Shown here: one piece after another, positions 11,225 through 22,466 of the stretch
Position numbering within the stretch: the stretch's first letter is position 1
Layout: every line of letters starts with the position of its first letter
Source: Takakia lepidozioides
Taxonomy: Eukaryota > Streptophyta > Takakiopsida > Takakiales > Takakiaceae
DNA length: 36,760 nt
Assembly: GCA_030704615.1 (NCBI GenBank)
Contig: CM060731.1
Coordinates: 53,097,241 to 53,134,000, forward strand
Direction of reading: 5' to 3'
Position numbers and translations under genes: made by a program
Notes under the pieces: generated by a model
Told to the model about the DNA's origin: nothing
Database searches by the model: none
Seen by the model: only the letters and a program-made list of their open reading frames with translations

Positions 11225-11860
11225 TGGCCCAAGAGGAGCCAAGACTTGCCTTGGAGGACACTCAAGGAATATTCATTTATCCGAGGGATGACGTCATCAA
11301 ATTCCATCCCACTCAAGGGATTTTCCATTTCATCTACCGTATTTTCTTTCCAATACTTGGCATATTCTACCTCCTGTTATTTTATTGGGACCGTCATCAA
11401 TACCTCTATTAGATTTGATTGGTTTATTATTATTTCCCATTATTTATTAGTCTAGAGTAGTATAAAGAGAGACAAGGCCCCTTGCTTCTCACCTTTTGCC
11501 GTTGTATCTCTTACTTTGCTTTGTTTTATAGTTCTTGCTCCTCTTGACTTTAGGCTAGTTTGCTTGAGGAGGGCTAGGTCCTAGTGGGTATAGCTCGAGC
11601 CCCTAGTATTAGAGAGAGCTTAGTAGTTTTTAACTAGAAAGAAGACCTCTCGTAGTTCTTTATTGACCATTGAGCCCATTTCATTTATAAAGTTGGAGAT
11701 TAGTTTTCACTACGAACTTGTGGATCGGCGACTTGGAGACGAGGAGGAAGCCAAGACCAGTTGGGCCAGATTGACAAGTACCAAGAAGGGTCGCGGTGGT
11801 ACTAGGTCACTGAGCAATTTAGAGCATCACGAGCGTCCCATCGGTTGAACATGTGAGCTA
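11225..11860 (+). repeat. LTR-like repeat, copy B
   Basis: Same family and orientation as copy A at 3150-3560. The TATA-like sequence AGTATAAAGAGAGACAAGG is at about 11458, and the shared downstream blocks (TTGACCATTGAG, GACTTGGAGACGAGGAGGA, TTTAGAGCATC) keep the same order and spacing. The 230 bases upstream of the TATA (11225-11455) would be the U3-like part. Divergence from copy A is high, so the two are unlikely to be the paired LTRs of one recent insertion. Confidence 0.45.
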
Positions 11861-12830
11861 ACCATTATGCAGCAAATCTTAGAGCTCAATATCTAGATTG
11901 TAGACACGCATTGCCCCTTGGATTTTGTTGAATCCGGGTAGGGTATATGGGTATATGCTTGCACGTTATGATGCTTAGTGACGGCTCTATAACTTTGCAA
12001 ATCTAGGAACTTGCATTGTATTGGATTATTTTATTTTATTTTAGTACGGAGTTGCTAGTTGAGGAGGCTGGCTCTACTTTATAGCTCTATGTAGTGTAGT
12101 GTAGATTTCAGAAACGTCAACCGCGTGTACATCAACTTTAGATTCTGAATTGATGAGACAAACTTTGTGAGCAACTACTTGTAATGGCCTATTTTTTTTT
12201 GCATTGATCCATCTTGTTGTTCAAGTTTGAAAATAGCATCCATACCCTAGTTGATATTGTACTGGTACTTGAAATTTGTTTGCCTTATGTATACATCCCA
12301 AAATAATACAATACTCATATCAATATTATACCTACAATATTCAGGATACCAGTACCTATATTCTTACCAGTTTTGGATATTTGTGAGCTCTTAAGAACTG
12401 GAACGACTGGTATATTAAAATTTTGATACCCTCACAACACTGGTATAAACTATAAACGTATATAAAATACATAAATAGATGTATACAAAATTTTAGATCA
12501 ACTTGTAAATACTGAGTGTCAATCTCACAATGTCAGTGGTTTGCACAAAAAATTGTTTGTCATGCTTACATGGACATACATTTTTAATGAGGGCACAAAA
12601 ATAATCACACTCTTAACTCTCCACCTCATGGTATCAATCATCATTAAGTGTTTCTTCCCTCAACCTCTTTAAATAATGACTTCTCTCATGTGATTTCTTG
12701 AAACCTCAACCTCCTTTTGAGGTGATGGGTGTCACATTTACCATATTCTAGAGGGTGACATTTAAGGGCCAATGATTTTTTAATAATAGCGTCTTCATTG
12801 CGCCTGTGGGCCCAGGCAGTACGGCCATGG
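11861..12830. other. Unassigned, with a possible degenerate hAT-like miniature element near 12255-12443
   Basis: No gene. Within it, GATATTGTACTGGTACTTG (about 12254) and the right-hand CCCTCACAACACTG (ending 12443) resemble the ends of the hAT-like miniature element at 22467-23050 (CAATGTTGGTATGG ... CCAACACTG), and the interior shares ACTGGTAT / ATACCAGT motifs. No matching 8-bp flanks are seen, so this is only a possible relative. The rest is AT-rich and featureless. Confidence 0.25.
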
Positions 12831-12849
12831 GGTCACCTCATAAGTGAAG

Positions 12850-13130
12850 CGCCCATCTATGGGGTCCACTGGAGAGTCCACCCACTCTAGAAAGTCTGGT
12901 GGACCCAGGGTCCGTTGCAGAGGGTCCACTCTACATAGTTCAGTGGAAAGGGTCCATTTTGCAGTCCACTCTGCAAAGGCCACCGGAAGGTCTACTCTAC
13001 ACTGCAGAGTGAGTCCGCTAGAGGGTCTGTAGAGTCCGCTGGAACCAGAGTCCATTGGAGAGTCCTACTCTAGATTGCAGAGTGGGTCCGCTAGAGGGTC
13101 CACTCTATAGTCCAGTACAAAGTCTACCGT
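12850..13130. repeat. GAGTCCACT minisatellite
   Basis: A tandem array of short diverged units built on GGTCCACT, CTGGAGAGTCCACTC and CTGCAGAGTGAGTCCGCTAG runs about 280 bp. Unit length varies between about 20 and 45 bp, and units such as AGAGGGTCCACTCTACA (12918) and AGAGGGTCCACTCTATA (13092) recur. Frames are open on both strands because of the repeat, so I do not call a gene. Confidence 0.65.
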
Positions 13131-13624
13131 CGTAGAAGAACAAGCCTCAAAGACTCATGAAAATTTCAGAAAGAACAAGACTTATACAAACATTTAACTA
13201 ATAATACACATTAGCACCTAGCAAGAATTGAACACTGAGACACACTACCACTAGATAGAAATTGAACACCAAACCTCACACATCCTCCAAACCTGGCCTG
13301 CTAGTATGTTTGGATTTTTTTTTTTTTTTCTCACTACACATATCTGCAACCTAGCCAGCGTGCATACTGCGCGCACATTGCCACGATAGCAACTATACCC
13401 CAAGCTCTCCATAGCACCGTGCCTCTAAATGACTACCTACTGCCAACGCATCGTAGCGAGACAGCCTGTCCCAAACTTGCCGGCAAGGCCAAAGATAGCG
13501 AGGCACAAGGCTTGCACGATAGGGGTTCTTTTCTACTCCTCCGCTATCTTGGAAACTGGCCCGGGGCCGGTACAATGCATTTGACGGGCCATTTTGGCTT
13601 ACACTGCAGGAGATGCTCCTAACC
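13131..13624. other. Unassigned
   Basis: No gene supported. It contains a T-tract at 13315-13330. Overlapping open frames on both strands (13393-13713) give no recognisable protein. Confidence 0.3.
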
Positions 13625-13639
13625 CCTTTAACATAACAA

Positions 13640-13880
13640 GGTTGTGGCCAGTGGTAAGCCACCCGAGTATTGCCACCCAAGTAATGAAATCCAGTGGTAA
13701 GCAAAATGATCAATCATAACTCGGGTAAAATGATTACTTAATGGATAAATGATACTCAGGTAAATGATACTCAGGTAAATGATATTAATCTTACTCGGGT
13801 GAAATGATTTAATCATTTTAATTTATTTGAGTAAAATCCGGTTTTACTCGAGTAAGTAAAATGATTGATCATTTGGATCT
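13640..13880. repeat. ACTCGGGTAAAATGAT interspersed short repeat
   Basis: The motif (A/C)CTCGGGTAAAATGAT or its variants (ACTCAGGTAAATGATA twice in a row at 13752-13784, ACTCGGGTGAAATGAT at 13795, ACTCGAGTAAGTAAAATGAT at 13846) recurs at 15-50 bp spacing over about 240 bp. Complementary ATCATTT runs allow hairpins. It looks like a degenerate miniature element or microsatellite-like array. Confidence 0.5.
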
Positions 13881-13889
13881 AGGTTTTAA

Positions 13890-14849
13890 ATTTTTGTGCA
13901 CGCACAATTTGTGGGTCGGATTAGGGTGTTACATACCCCAGGGCCAAGGTAAATTAAGGGTCCGGGTACTCAGATATACCTTACCCTCATTCGTCGCGTA
14001 TAATTGGGGTACAATGGGGTAAAATAAGGGTAGGATATGTTGAGAATATGGGCATGTTTAATCAACTCACAAAACACTGGAAGTTTAAATGAAAAATGAA
14101 GAATATACTTTTCATCTACATTTCAAAATCATCCAAATTTTGTGACATCATTTCGTCACAATCCATATGGAATTCCTCTTCTAATTCATCTAGTAAGTCT
14201 TCTTCAAAATATTACATACAAAAGCCTCACATCCTACATGTGGGTCAACTAGCCAAATCATTTTGCAGCATGGGCTAGGTCTGTTTAATAAAAAATTGGT
14301 GCAACACAATATGTAAACAAACAAATCATCTTGAACAGTACAATCTTGAATATCTGAAGGCCATGTGGTCCAATAGAAAAGAGCGCAGCTTCATTTGTCT
14401 TCAAAACACATTTGTATGTGATCGAATATGAAAAACGACGCATCTAATTTTTGTCTTAAGAATACAAAGGCCGGGCGGGCCAAGGTATATTGTGTAGACC
14501 GGAATATACCCGGCGGGTGTACCCATGTATGTGTTATACCCGCCCAACAGTGGTTCGAACTTCAAACCCTGTCATCTATCTCTCTACCCTTGTATGGCTC
14601 CCATAGCTCAGAAAGAGGGTTTGTTTCACCTCTCAAGGCCCAATTGCTGGGGCTGGTGTTTCATTGGAAACAAAAATAAATTAAAATAATTATCAAAAAA
14701 ACCCTTAACCTTATACATCAATTGCTATAGCTCTACACATCAGTGAGTGAGCAACTCCCAATGTCTTGAAAGGAGGAGGGAGGTAGGAGGCATTAGGGTT
14801 TTGGGATGTGTCTAAACGGTTTTGGAGGGGGGATAACTGAATCACCTTG
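13890..14849. other. Unassigned, with a hAT-like terminal sequence at about 14533-14550
   Basis: The sequence GTTATACCCGCCCAACAG at 14533-14550 resembles the right end of the adjacent hAT element (AACCGCCCAACACTG) and a second copy at 35524-35542. The segment 13925-14550 has repeated GGGTA / TACCC motifs on both strands and may be a degenerate hAT-like non-autonomous element, but no left terminus or duplicated flank was found. No gene is seen. Confidence 0.3.
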
Positions 14850-14857
14850 GTGTGAAC

Positions 14858-15092
14858 CAGTGTTGGGCGGTTACCCGCCTGGGCCCCGGGTAACCGCCGG
14901 TTCCGGTCCCGGTTATGTGGAACCGGACCGGAACCGGACCCGCCTGTGCAGAACCGGAACCGGAACCGGAACCGCTCATTGGGGATTGTGTGGGAACCGG
15001 AACCGGCGGTTCCAGCTACGACCACATGTGTGGGAACCGGCGGTTCCAGCTCCAAAGCGGTCCCGGTTCCGGTTCCGGTTCCGGTCCACCCG
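14858..15092. repeat. Left subterminal AACCGG / CCGGTT region of the hAT element
   Basis: Within 235 bp of the left end GGAACCGG or its complement occurs many times, including uninterrupted runs GGAACCGGAACCGGAACCGG (14954) and GGTTCCGGTTCCGGTTCCGG (15065). The copies are partly inverted, so single-stranded DNA here could fold extensively. The right end (22247-22458) carries the same motif. hAT transposases commonly bind short repeated subterminal motifs, so these are the best candidate binding sites. Confidence 0.8.
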
Positions 15093-15104
15093 TGGGCTGT
15101 AGCC

Positions 15105-17590
15105 TTAAGTGTCTCTACTCTCTACGTCCCCAGAACGCGGCCTGAGCTCGGATTGGCCTCCGGCCCCTTCAGTGGGACGACCGTCTCGCAGGTTACGCAC
15201 ACTAGTGGGCCGTTGAAAGACGAGAGTATGGCGATTGCCAACTCCAGCACTCGGGAGGGCCAGCTGCAACCACTAGTCGCCCGCTCAGCATTGTTGCGGC
15301 GACGAAGAAGGCCGTTGTGGTGCTCAAAGGAACTTCGAATGTAGAAGGCGTTGTCAATTTGGTCCAAGAAGATGATGGTTATTTCTGAAGACCTCTCTGA
15401 TTGTGGTTTTGCATGTTGTGAAGAAATGTAGATATAGCTGTCAGACGAAATGAAAATGAAGCATTATGATCTTTGTTATAGATGGGAGTGAAAGTGATCA
15501 TGGTACTGTTTGTTTAGGGTTTGGAGATGTATTTAGCTCCAACGGGGCATGCGATTGAAGAACGGTTTTAGAACACAGAATTCGCTGGCCGTGGTTTCTG
15601 CTGAATTCTCCCTACTTAAAACTTGAGACATTCCCCAGCGTCTTTGCATGCTGGGACCAGAGTGCCTGACAATGGCAGTGTGCGACCACTTTATCCCTAT
15701 CATATGATTAATGCATTCCAGACATCGAACAGAACTACCGTGAGAACACATTGCACGGGAATCCCTGAACCACCACGGAGGAAGAATCTCTAAAGTTCGC
15801 ATCTGCAGTAGGAGTAAGCGCTAGGGATTTGGATTCATATCCGCTAAGGCGAGAGGTCAGTTGAGGCCCTCCAAATTATACACAAGGAAATTTGTGTAGT
15901 TCTATTTCTGCACTCTGACTTTCGCCACTCTTTTCCAGACTATGTTGTTTGTTGTGCCTCAGTATGGCAATATTGGGACAAAGTCAGAGAGAGACAGTAT
16001 CCTGTGGGGACTACACTTTAAGGAAAATTGCTTTTCGACCAAGTTTGAATAGGGAGGTGTGATTTTTGAGCAGGTCCCACAACGGTGAATGTGAAGATTA
16101 CTGGCCTTGCACCTGGCAAGCATGGTTTTCACCTAGTAACCACTTTTGGCTTCAACTTTTTGCTTTTGCATCTTTATATCCGAGATTGGAACATGTATAA
16201 GTAATGCCACTCTTGAATGGCAGAGGCCTAGCTCTGGAGAAGCACACATTTTGGAACTTGTGATTAATTTTTATTATTTGTTGCTCAATCCACTTCAAGG
16301 TTTTGCAGAAATTTGGGAGGCTTCGCATTGTATGACTGCTGCGTTTCAGCTGGTCATGAATTTATCTGCCATTGTGCTTTGGGACACCAAGGGCTTTCAA
16401 CTCCTAGAAGTGTACTGATTGAGGGAGAGAGAAAAGGGATGACGGGCTTTCTAGTGGAGCAATTTTTCCGGGTGCTGGGGTGGGCTTTCCTTCCAGTTAT
16501 GAGCAGCGTGGTATGATGGTTGCAGGTCTTTTTTCATCCAAATAGCCAGGGCAGGTGTTCCTCTTTTCGCTGTGTGTCAGGGAATCTTGAACAATGTTGA
16601 CTGGCGAGAGGAGGTATGTGAGCAGCCATCCCCCCGTCTCTTCCATCCTCTCCTTCAGGGGCTCTCTCGTTCATAGTTTCTGGCTACTCCACGTGGCACT
16701 GCATTCTGGCTGTCTTCACTTGTTTATCTTGTACGTCCGTCATTTTCTAAGCAATTCCCTGTCATTTCTACCTACTTGTTCACCCTTCCCTGGCCATATT
16801 TCAGACCTGCTCTTACAAGGTTTGACAGTCATCATTGTCTTACTTTTTGCACTCTTACAGTGTCAGGCATGCTTATATTATGGACACTATCCTCTTCCAC
16901 CTTCTGAAAGACCATGTCTCCAGACCCTTGTTGTTAAGCTTGACCTAACTTCACTACTGGAAAGCTTGCATTAAGCGAGTTGTCCAAGTGTGAGGTTGTG
17001 GTCTGTTGCCTGGGTTGGAGTTGTGAAATCGATGTGTATTGCTACCTGGAATATGTGTGGGTTTTAAGGTTACAGTTCAATGGTAGATTTTAATGATGTA
17101 TTTGGGTTGAGTTGCTGCAGCACACCCACCAATGGATGCATGTCTTTGTTAACACAGTTCACTTTTAGCCTCATAGTTTTGTATACTAGCATATGAAGGG
17201 TTAACCCATGGAATCATCACTCTTGTGACCTCCTATGCTACTTTATGCCTGCACCTGTGTTTGGAATGTGCCACCAGTTTGTATCTGTTAAATCCTCTAT
17301 GCTATTAAAAATGTGCTAAATGCTAAGTGTGCTGTCGTGGCCTTCTCTAGGGCTTTTGCAATTACCTTTAGTAGAGATTACAGAAAGTCAACCTGGTCTT
17401 GGTTGTCAGTGATTTAGTCATCCAGTCGTCTCCAAGTGCTGTTCAGTTACTGAAGAGGGCTTTTCAAAAGAGAATGATCTAAGCAATCGAGTGGATATCA
17501 ATGCTGTAGCAAGTAGAGTTAGTGACGTTGGTAAGCATCCACCACTTTTGGTTATTTTACTGTTTTTAGCTTTAGTTCACCATGAAGCTA
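15105..17590. other. hAT internal leader region without a recognised gene
   Basis: About 2.5 kb between the left subterminal repeats and the tandem array. Short frames exist (15122-15367 on -, 16594-16974 on +), but none has a recognisable domain and none is long. Composition is unlike the AT-rich spacers elsewhere. It may hold the transposase promoter and untranslated leader exons, or captured host sequence. Confidence 0.3.
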
Positions 17591-17599
17591 ATGAGCTTC

Positions 17600-18990
17600 T
17601 TTCTTTTCTTATGGCATGTGGTGCAAGAGGTAAGGAGGACGAGTAAAGAGGGCCCACCTGCAACCAGGCCCCTTGGTCCATGGTAATCATTGATCATCAT
17701 TTTTATTTTTTTTTTTTTTTTTCCTGTTTTCTTTGATGATATACCAAGGGGCTGATAGCCCCTTGCTCCACTATGGTAGATTTTACATTGGAGGGAGCAC
17801 AAGCAAAGAGGGGCCCGCCAACCAGCCCACATTACCCACTGGTAAGTATCTTCCCTTTCTTTAAAATTTTTTAATTCTTGATACAATTGGGGGTTGATAA
17901 GATAGCCCATTTGGCTTCTGTTATAGCAGATTCTGCATGAGAGGGAGGGAGCCCAAAGTAGGGATGGACCTGCCAACCAGCCACCATTACCCGCTTGTAA
18001 CTCCCTTTCATTGAGCTTTATTTTTTTAGTTGTTTAAATTTTTATTAAAAGAGGGGCTGATTAGCCCATTGCTCTTGTGCTACGGCTGATCGTGCATGGG
18101 AGGGAAATGAGGGCAAGTAGGAAGGCTGGCCAACCAGCCCCTCTTGCACCTCACATGTAAGCATCCCCCTTCATTTTTTTTCCCCATAAAATTGGTATAG
18201 CAAGGGCTGATTAGCCGTTGCTAATGCAGATCACACACAAGAAGGACGTTCAGTGCAAGTAAAAAAGCACGTCAACCAGCCCCATCTCATCTTGTAGTAA
18301 GCCCCCACCCTTTATTTTAGTTTTTTAATGTTATTCTTTCCAATGTGTGGTACAACAAAAGGCTGATTCGCCCTTCCTCATAGTGATATGTTGCACTCGG
18401 GAAGGGAGCAGAAATAGGAGGTCTCTTGACCCGCCAACCAGCCCCCATTACCTGCGTGTACTTCCCCTTCATTGTTCTTTATTTTCTTAATTATTTTAAG
18501 TTTGTGATATAAGAGGAGCTGATTAGCCCCTTGCTCTTTTGCTATTGTAGATCGTGCATGGGAGGGAAAGAGGGCAAGTAGGGAGGCCTGCCAACCAGCC
18601 CCCATTCCACCACACATGTAAGCATGCCCCTAATTCAATGTTGCATATTTTTTTTTTCCCAGAAAATTGGCATAGCAAGGGGCTGATCAGCCCCCTACTC
18701 TGTTGCTATGTAGATCACACACAAGAAGGAGGAGTGCGAGTTTAGAGCCCGCTAACCAGCCCCCTCATCCTATGGTAAGCCCCCACCCTTTAATAGCTTA
18801 GTTTTTTATTTTATTTTTTCCAATGTGTGGTACAACAGAGGGATGATTTGCTCCTTCTCTCATAGTGAAAGTTTGAACTCGGAAAGGGGAGCACAAATAT
18901 CAAGAAGGCTTGACAGCCAGCCCCTACCTCTTGTGGACAATCACCCCACTTTAAAGCTTCATAATTTTTAGTTATAACTCTTCATGTTGT
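17600..18990. repeat. ~155-bp tandem array with ~480-bp higher-order structure inside the hAT element
   Basis: At least nine diverged units each carry a C/A-rich core, CCAACCAGCCCC or a variant, at about 17671, 17817, 17971, 18129, 18272, 18433, 18588, 18752 and 18913 (spacing 143-164 bp). Within a unit the order is a stem such as CAAGGGGCTGATAGCCCCTTG (17745-17765, perfect 9-bp arms), a GTAG/GCAG-like site, a 60-70 bp core and then GTAAG(C/T), followed by T-rich spacer. Three unit types alternate. ATCGTGCATGGGAGGG is at 18089 and 18551, ATCACACACAAGAAGGA at 18230 and 18714, and ACTCGG(G/A)AAGGG at 18394 and 18876, so a three-unit block of about 460-485 bp has itself been duplicated. Confidence 0.75.
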
Positions 18991-19378
18991 GGTACAACAA
19001 GGACTGATTTATTTATATGTGGTGGGGGCATTGCAGATCATCTCCCAAGGCATGAAGTAGCCAAGCCGACCACTGAAGCATAAGACTGGTCCACCCCCAA
19101 CTTGCTAGGTAATTTTTGTAATTTGAAAATGTAAATGTACATGTACTAGATAAAAAAAATAACGTAGATCTAAATGTAGGCCATGTATGTAACATTCAGC
19201 TCAATATGACATAATAAATTGAGCAGTGCGGTGTCTCTCCCCACACTTTCGTTTTGGCCAGCCATATACCATCCCAAACTTTTGTAAATATATGAGTTTT
19301 GCACAATTATTAAATGCCTTTTGGATTCTTTGTTTGCATTGTTTTTACACAGGAGTTGTTCCACAAGCTTTTTATGTC

Positions 19379-21725
19379 ATGGAGCCCAATATTTTCGATG
19401 AACTAGAAAGAGAAGTTGTTCCTGACAGCAATGTTGATAATGAGAGAGCTTTGGTGGAGTGCCATGTTGCGGAGGATGCTCATCATGAAGCCTCATTTAC
19501 ATCAGCTCATCAAGCCTCGGCTGCAATGTCATCTTCCACAGTTTCGCCATCACACGGTGTTGGATGTTGAGGCGCAGCTCCTAGTACTTGAAAAACAACG
19601 GGATTTTTGGAAGCCCCACAATCGCACTGCTTCGACATGGGCATTCTATGCAACAAAAGACTCTACTCCAGTGGACATAACAAATCCACAACAAATGAGG
19701 TGTGTTCTATGTCATCCTGTTGGTGTCACTCCTGCAAGCAAGAAGGGCATTGTGACCTATAATAAAACCAATGGTATCTTTGCCCTTCGAAAGCATGTGG
19801 ATCAAGAACATGACATTGTTTTGCGTAGGTGGATTGAGAGGGAAAATGAAGGACCTAAGAAGGCCCGTAAGCCAGCAAAAAAGAGGCCCGGCCCCACTCC
19901 TGGAAACATAGTTTTTTTTTTTGGGAGCTCCACTCCATACAACCAAAATGATGATCAACAGAAGCAGTTCAATGAGGATTTAGTCTTATTCATTGCAAAG
20001 GAGTTGGTTCCACTGTCTTTGGTAGAATCCCCTTGGCTAAGAAGGATGGTGTTGAGGCAAAATCCTCGGATTGTTTTCCCTTATCGACGGACATTTGTGA
20101 ATGAGGTCATTCCAATCTTGGCAGAGAAGACGAAAGAGCGCTACATGTCCCCATCTCTTCAGAGTTGTGCTACTTGCTCCGTGAGTTTTGATTTGTGGAT
20201 GTCAAGAGGGGGAACTGACACTTTTGTCATCATAGCGCACTTTATTAATGAACAGTGGGAGCAATGTCATGTGACTCTTGGCATGTTTGAGACACCTGAC
20301 ACATCTGGGGCTGCCATGGCACATCAAATCAACAATCTTCTTGTGAAGTATGGCCTCAATACTCGCATTATTGCTTACGTCAAAGATGAGGGAGGTAACT
20401 TGTCTACTTTGACCAATGCTTTGAATTCGGTGGTCTCATGTGCGTGTTTGGGGTTGGATTCTCCATTTGTGGGTAGCTGTTTTGGGCATGCAATGTCCAA
20501 TTGTTGCCAGTATGCAACAAATGATGCAAAAGTATGCACAGATATGAGATCGGTTTCTATAAAAAATGCCCAATCAGAGTTGCAAAAAACCATTACTTGG
20601 ACCAAAAAAAGTGGCAAAGGGAGACAAGAATGGGCAAAGGCATGTGTGGACAGCGGCATTCATCCCCGCAAACTGAAGACTCCGGTGAAGACACGGTTTG
20701 CTTCCAAGGTGATCCTCTTCCAAGAGACTTTGGAGTTTAGGCAAGTCATAATCACTTGTTACTTTAGGCAAACCTCATTGGCACTGCAGTCTCGCATACC
20801 AAGTCCACAAGTGTGGGCCATTGCCCAATCAATTTCTACAGTTCTAGGGCCTGTGGTTCATGAGTGCATTATGAATCAATCTGGGGGATTTTGGTTGTTG
20901 TCCGATGCTCTTAATGCAGCCATTGCCACAACAATTCGCATGCGAGGAAGTAGTGCTGGGGGGGTTGCAACTGTGGATCATTGCATGGGGGATTTCTCAA
21001 CAGAGTTGACATTGTTGGAATGGCGGATGGCTCGAGAGGTGGTATATGTCTTGGAACCATTTATTTCTTTTTTGGAAGGGTTTCAATCGCGCAAAGCTCA
21101 CAATATGCTCGCGCTTAGGCTTGACCCACGTTATAAGGGGTTGTCATTGGTATCACAATATGTGGGCAAAGAGCGTGCTTTGCATATTGTGTCCCAATAT
21201 GATAGTATGGTGTTAGAGCCTCTTTTGGTAAAGTGTTTCAAGGTCTTACATCCGGATACTCCGGCCCAATCACAGCCCACTTCTACAATGGATGAGATGT
21301 CCTTATTTGGTGTGCATGACCACAATGAAGACATGACATTGACAGTGGTGAGAGAACAACTATCACATTTCAGAAGGACGAAGATAAATGAGGGTGAGTG
21401 CGTGGCTCCTTTGAAATGGTGGAAAAAATACGAGTCTCTCTTTCCGTATGTGGGATTTTTGGCACGGCTAATTTTGGGCATAGTTGGATTTCAGATTGAA
21501 GCTGAGAGGGTTTTTAGTATTGCAGGTGTCATAACAAACTTGAGACGGTGCAGGTTAAATATTGAAAACCTTGATATGCTTGTGAGTGTAGTCAAGAATT
21601 GGCCAAATGATGCTAGAGTTGGTTGCTTTAGTACTTCCATGAAAGAGTTTTTGGATAGGGAAGAAGTCCTCCTAGATGAGAATGAGGACTTGATTGCAGA
21701 GGCAAACCTCTTTGAGGTAGACTGA
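19379..21725 (+). CDS. hAT transposase (BED zinc finger, DUF659-like core, hAT-C dimerisation domain); apparent frame break near its start
   Basis: An uninterrupted frame runs 19416-21725 (769 codons). Numbered from there, a BED finger uses C96-x2-C99 and H127-x4-H132. A basic stretch near residues 145-160 may be a nuclear signal. The RNase-H-like core has SFDLW (Asp259) and VKDEGGN (Asp324), the positions of the first two catalytic acids in hAT transposases, and the hAT-C domain near the end has AERVFSIAG. The first ~50 codons of this frame look non-coding. A better start is the ATG at 19379 in another frame (MEPNIFDELEREVV, acidic then Ser-rich), which hits a TGA at 19568-19570. A one- or two-base indel near 19560, or an unseen intron, would join the two. 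A splice acceptor (TTTTTACACAG, ending 19352) precedes the start, so upstream leader exons are likely. The protein would cut and rejoin DNA in the nucleus at the element's termini. Confidence 0.88.
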
Positions 21726-22246
21726 TTTGTCTTAGAGACAAATTATTGTTCAACATATTATACTATACTCCTTTGATTGGAGTTTGTTTATTTGTCATTT
21801 TTATTGAAAATTTCAGTGACATCCCGTGTACTTAGTTTGTTGTATGCTATATTGACAAAGCATCATCCAAAAAACACAAATTTATGTAGTTGTTTTTAGT
21901 TGTGCTTTTGCTGCACCATAAAAGGTAACCATAGAATTACACATGTTTAATTTGTTTTGTATTTTGAATTAAAGATCCTTATGTAGTTAGTTTGTTTTAG
22001 TTGTTCTTTGCTACACCGTACGACAACTTATAAAATCTCTGGTTTTCCGTTTTTAATGGAGACCATGCGTATATAACTAGTTATATATACCATAAAAGAC
22101 AATCACAAAAAACATATAAGTTTATTGACTTCTGTTTTACTAATAAATTCCCTGGTTTTAGTTGAAAATTCTCAGTATGACCAATCAGATCAGTTCATCT
22201 AATTTTCCAGAAGAATAAAAAATTAAAAGAATTTAATATATTTTTA
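21726..22246. other. hAT transposase 3' region
   Basis: AT-rich sequence downstream of the transposase stop, inside the element. A short AC/TTGCTGCACCATAAAAG-like stretch occurs twice in diverged form (about 21905 and 22005), next to GTTTGTTTTAGTTG/TAGTTGTTTTTAGTTG. It presumably holds the polyadenylation signals. No reading frame of note. Confidence 0.4.
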
Positions 22247-22458
22247 AAAATGAACCGGAACCTAACCGGAACCGGTGTTTTTTTTCCAGCAACTAACCGG
22301 TAACCGGAACCGCCCCCATGTTAAAAAGTCGGAACCTGAACCGGACCGGAACCGCCTTAATAAAAAATAACCGGATCCGGATCCGGAACCGCCTCTTCAA
22401 AAATTTGTGGAACCGGAACCGAAGGTTCCTTCACAAAGGCAAGAACCGCCCAACACTG
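22247..22458. repeat. Right subterminal AACCGG region of the hAT element
   Basis: GAACCGGAACC, CTAACCGG and ACCGGAACCGCC recur across 210 bp up to the terminal AACCGCCCAACACTG. Repeat density is lower than at the left end, and ATCCGGATCCGG (22374) is a local variant. Together with the left copy this defines the likely transposase recognition zones. Confidence 0.78.
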
Positions 22459-22466
22459 GTGTGAAC

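Larger units (their letters stand above)
14858..22458 (+). mobile_element. Complete hAT-superfamily DNA transposon (7601 bp)
   Basis: The element begins CAGTGTTGGGCGGTT (14858) and ends with its exact complement AACCGCCCAACACTG (22458), a 15-bp perfect terminal inverted repeat. It is flanked by identical 8-bp duplications, GTGTGAAC at 14850-14857 and 22459-22466, the target-site length diagnostic of hAT elements. Inside are AACCGG-rich subterminal regions at both ends, a long leader region, a ~155-bp tandem array (17600-18990) and one transposase gene (19379-21725). Perfect terminal repeats and target duplication suggest a fairly recent insertion. An apparent frame break near 19560 in the transposase leaves autonomy uncertain. 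Confidence 0.93.

Noticed and set aside
16951-16965. TCACTACTGGAAAGC as a CACTA terminus
   Set aside because: It lies inside the hAT element with no matching inverted end, subterminal repeats or target duplication; a short match of this kind is expected by chance.
17572-18745. Reading frames of 63-134 codons in the tandem array of the hAT element
   Set aside because: They reflect the periodic repeat and change frame from unit to unit, so they are not independent genes.
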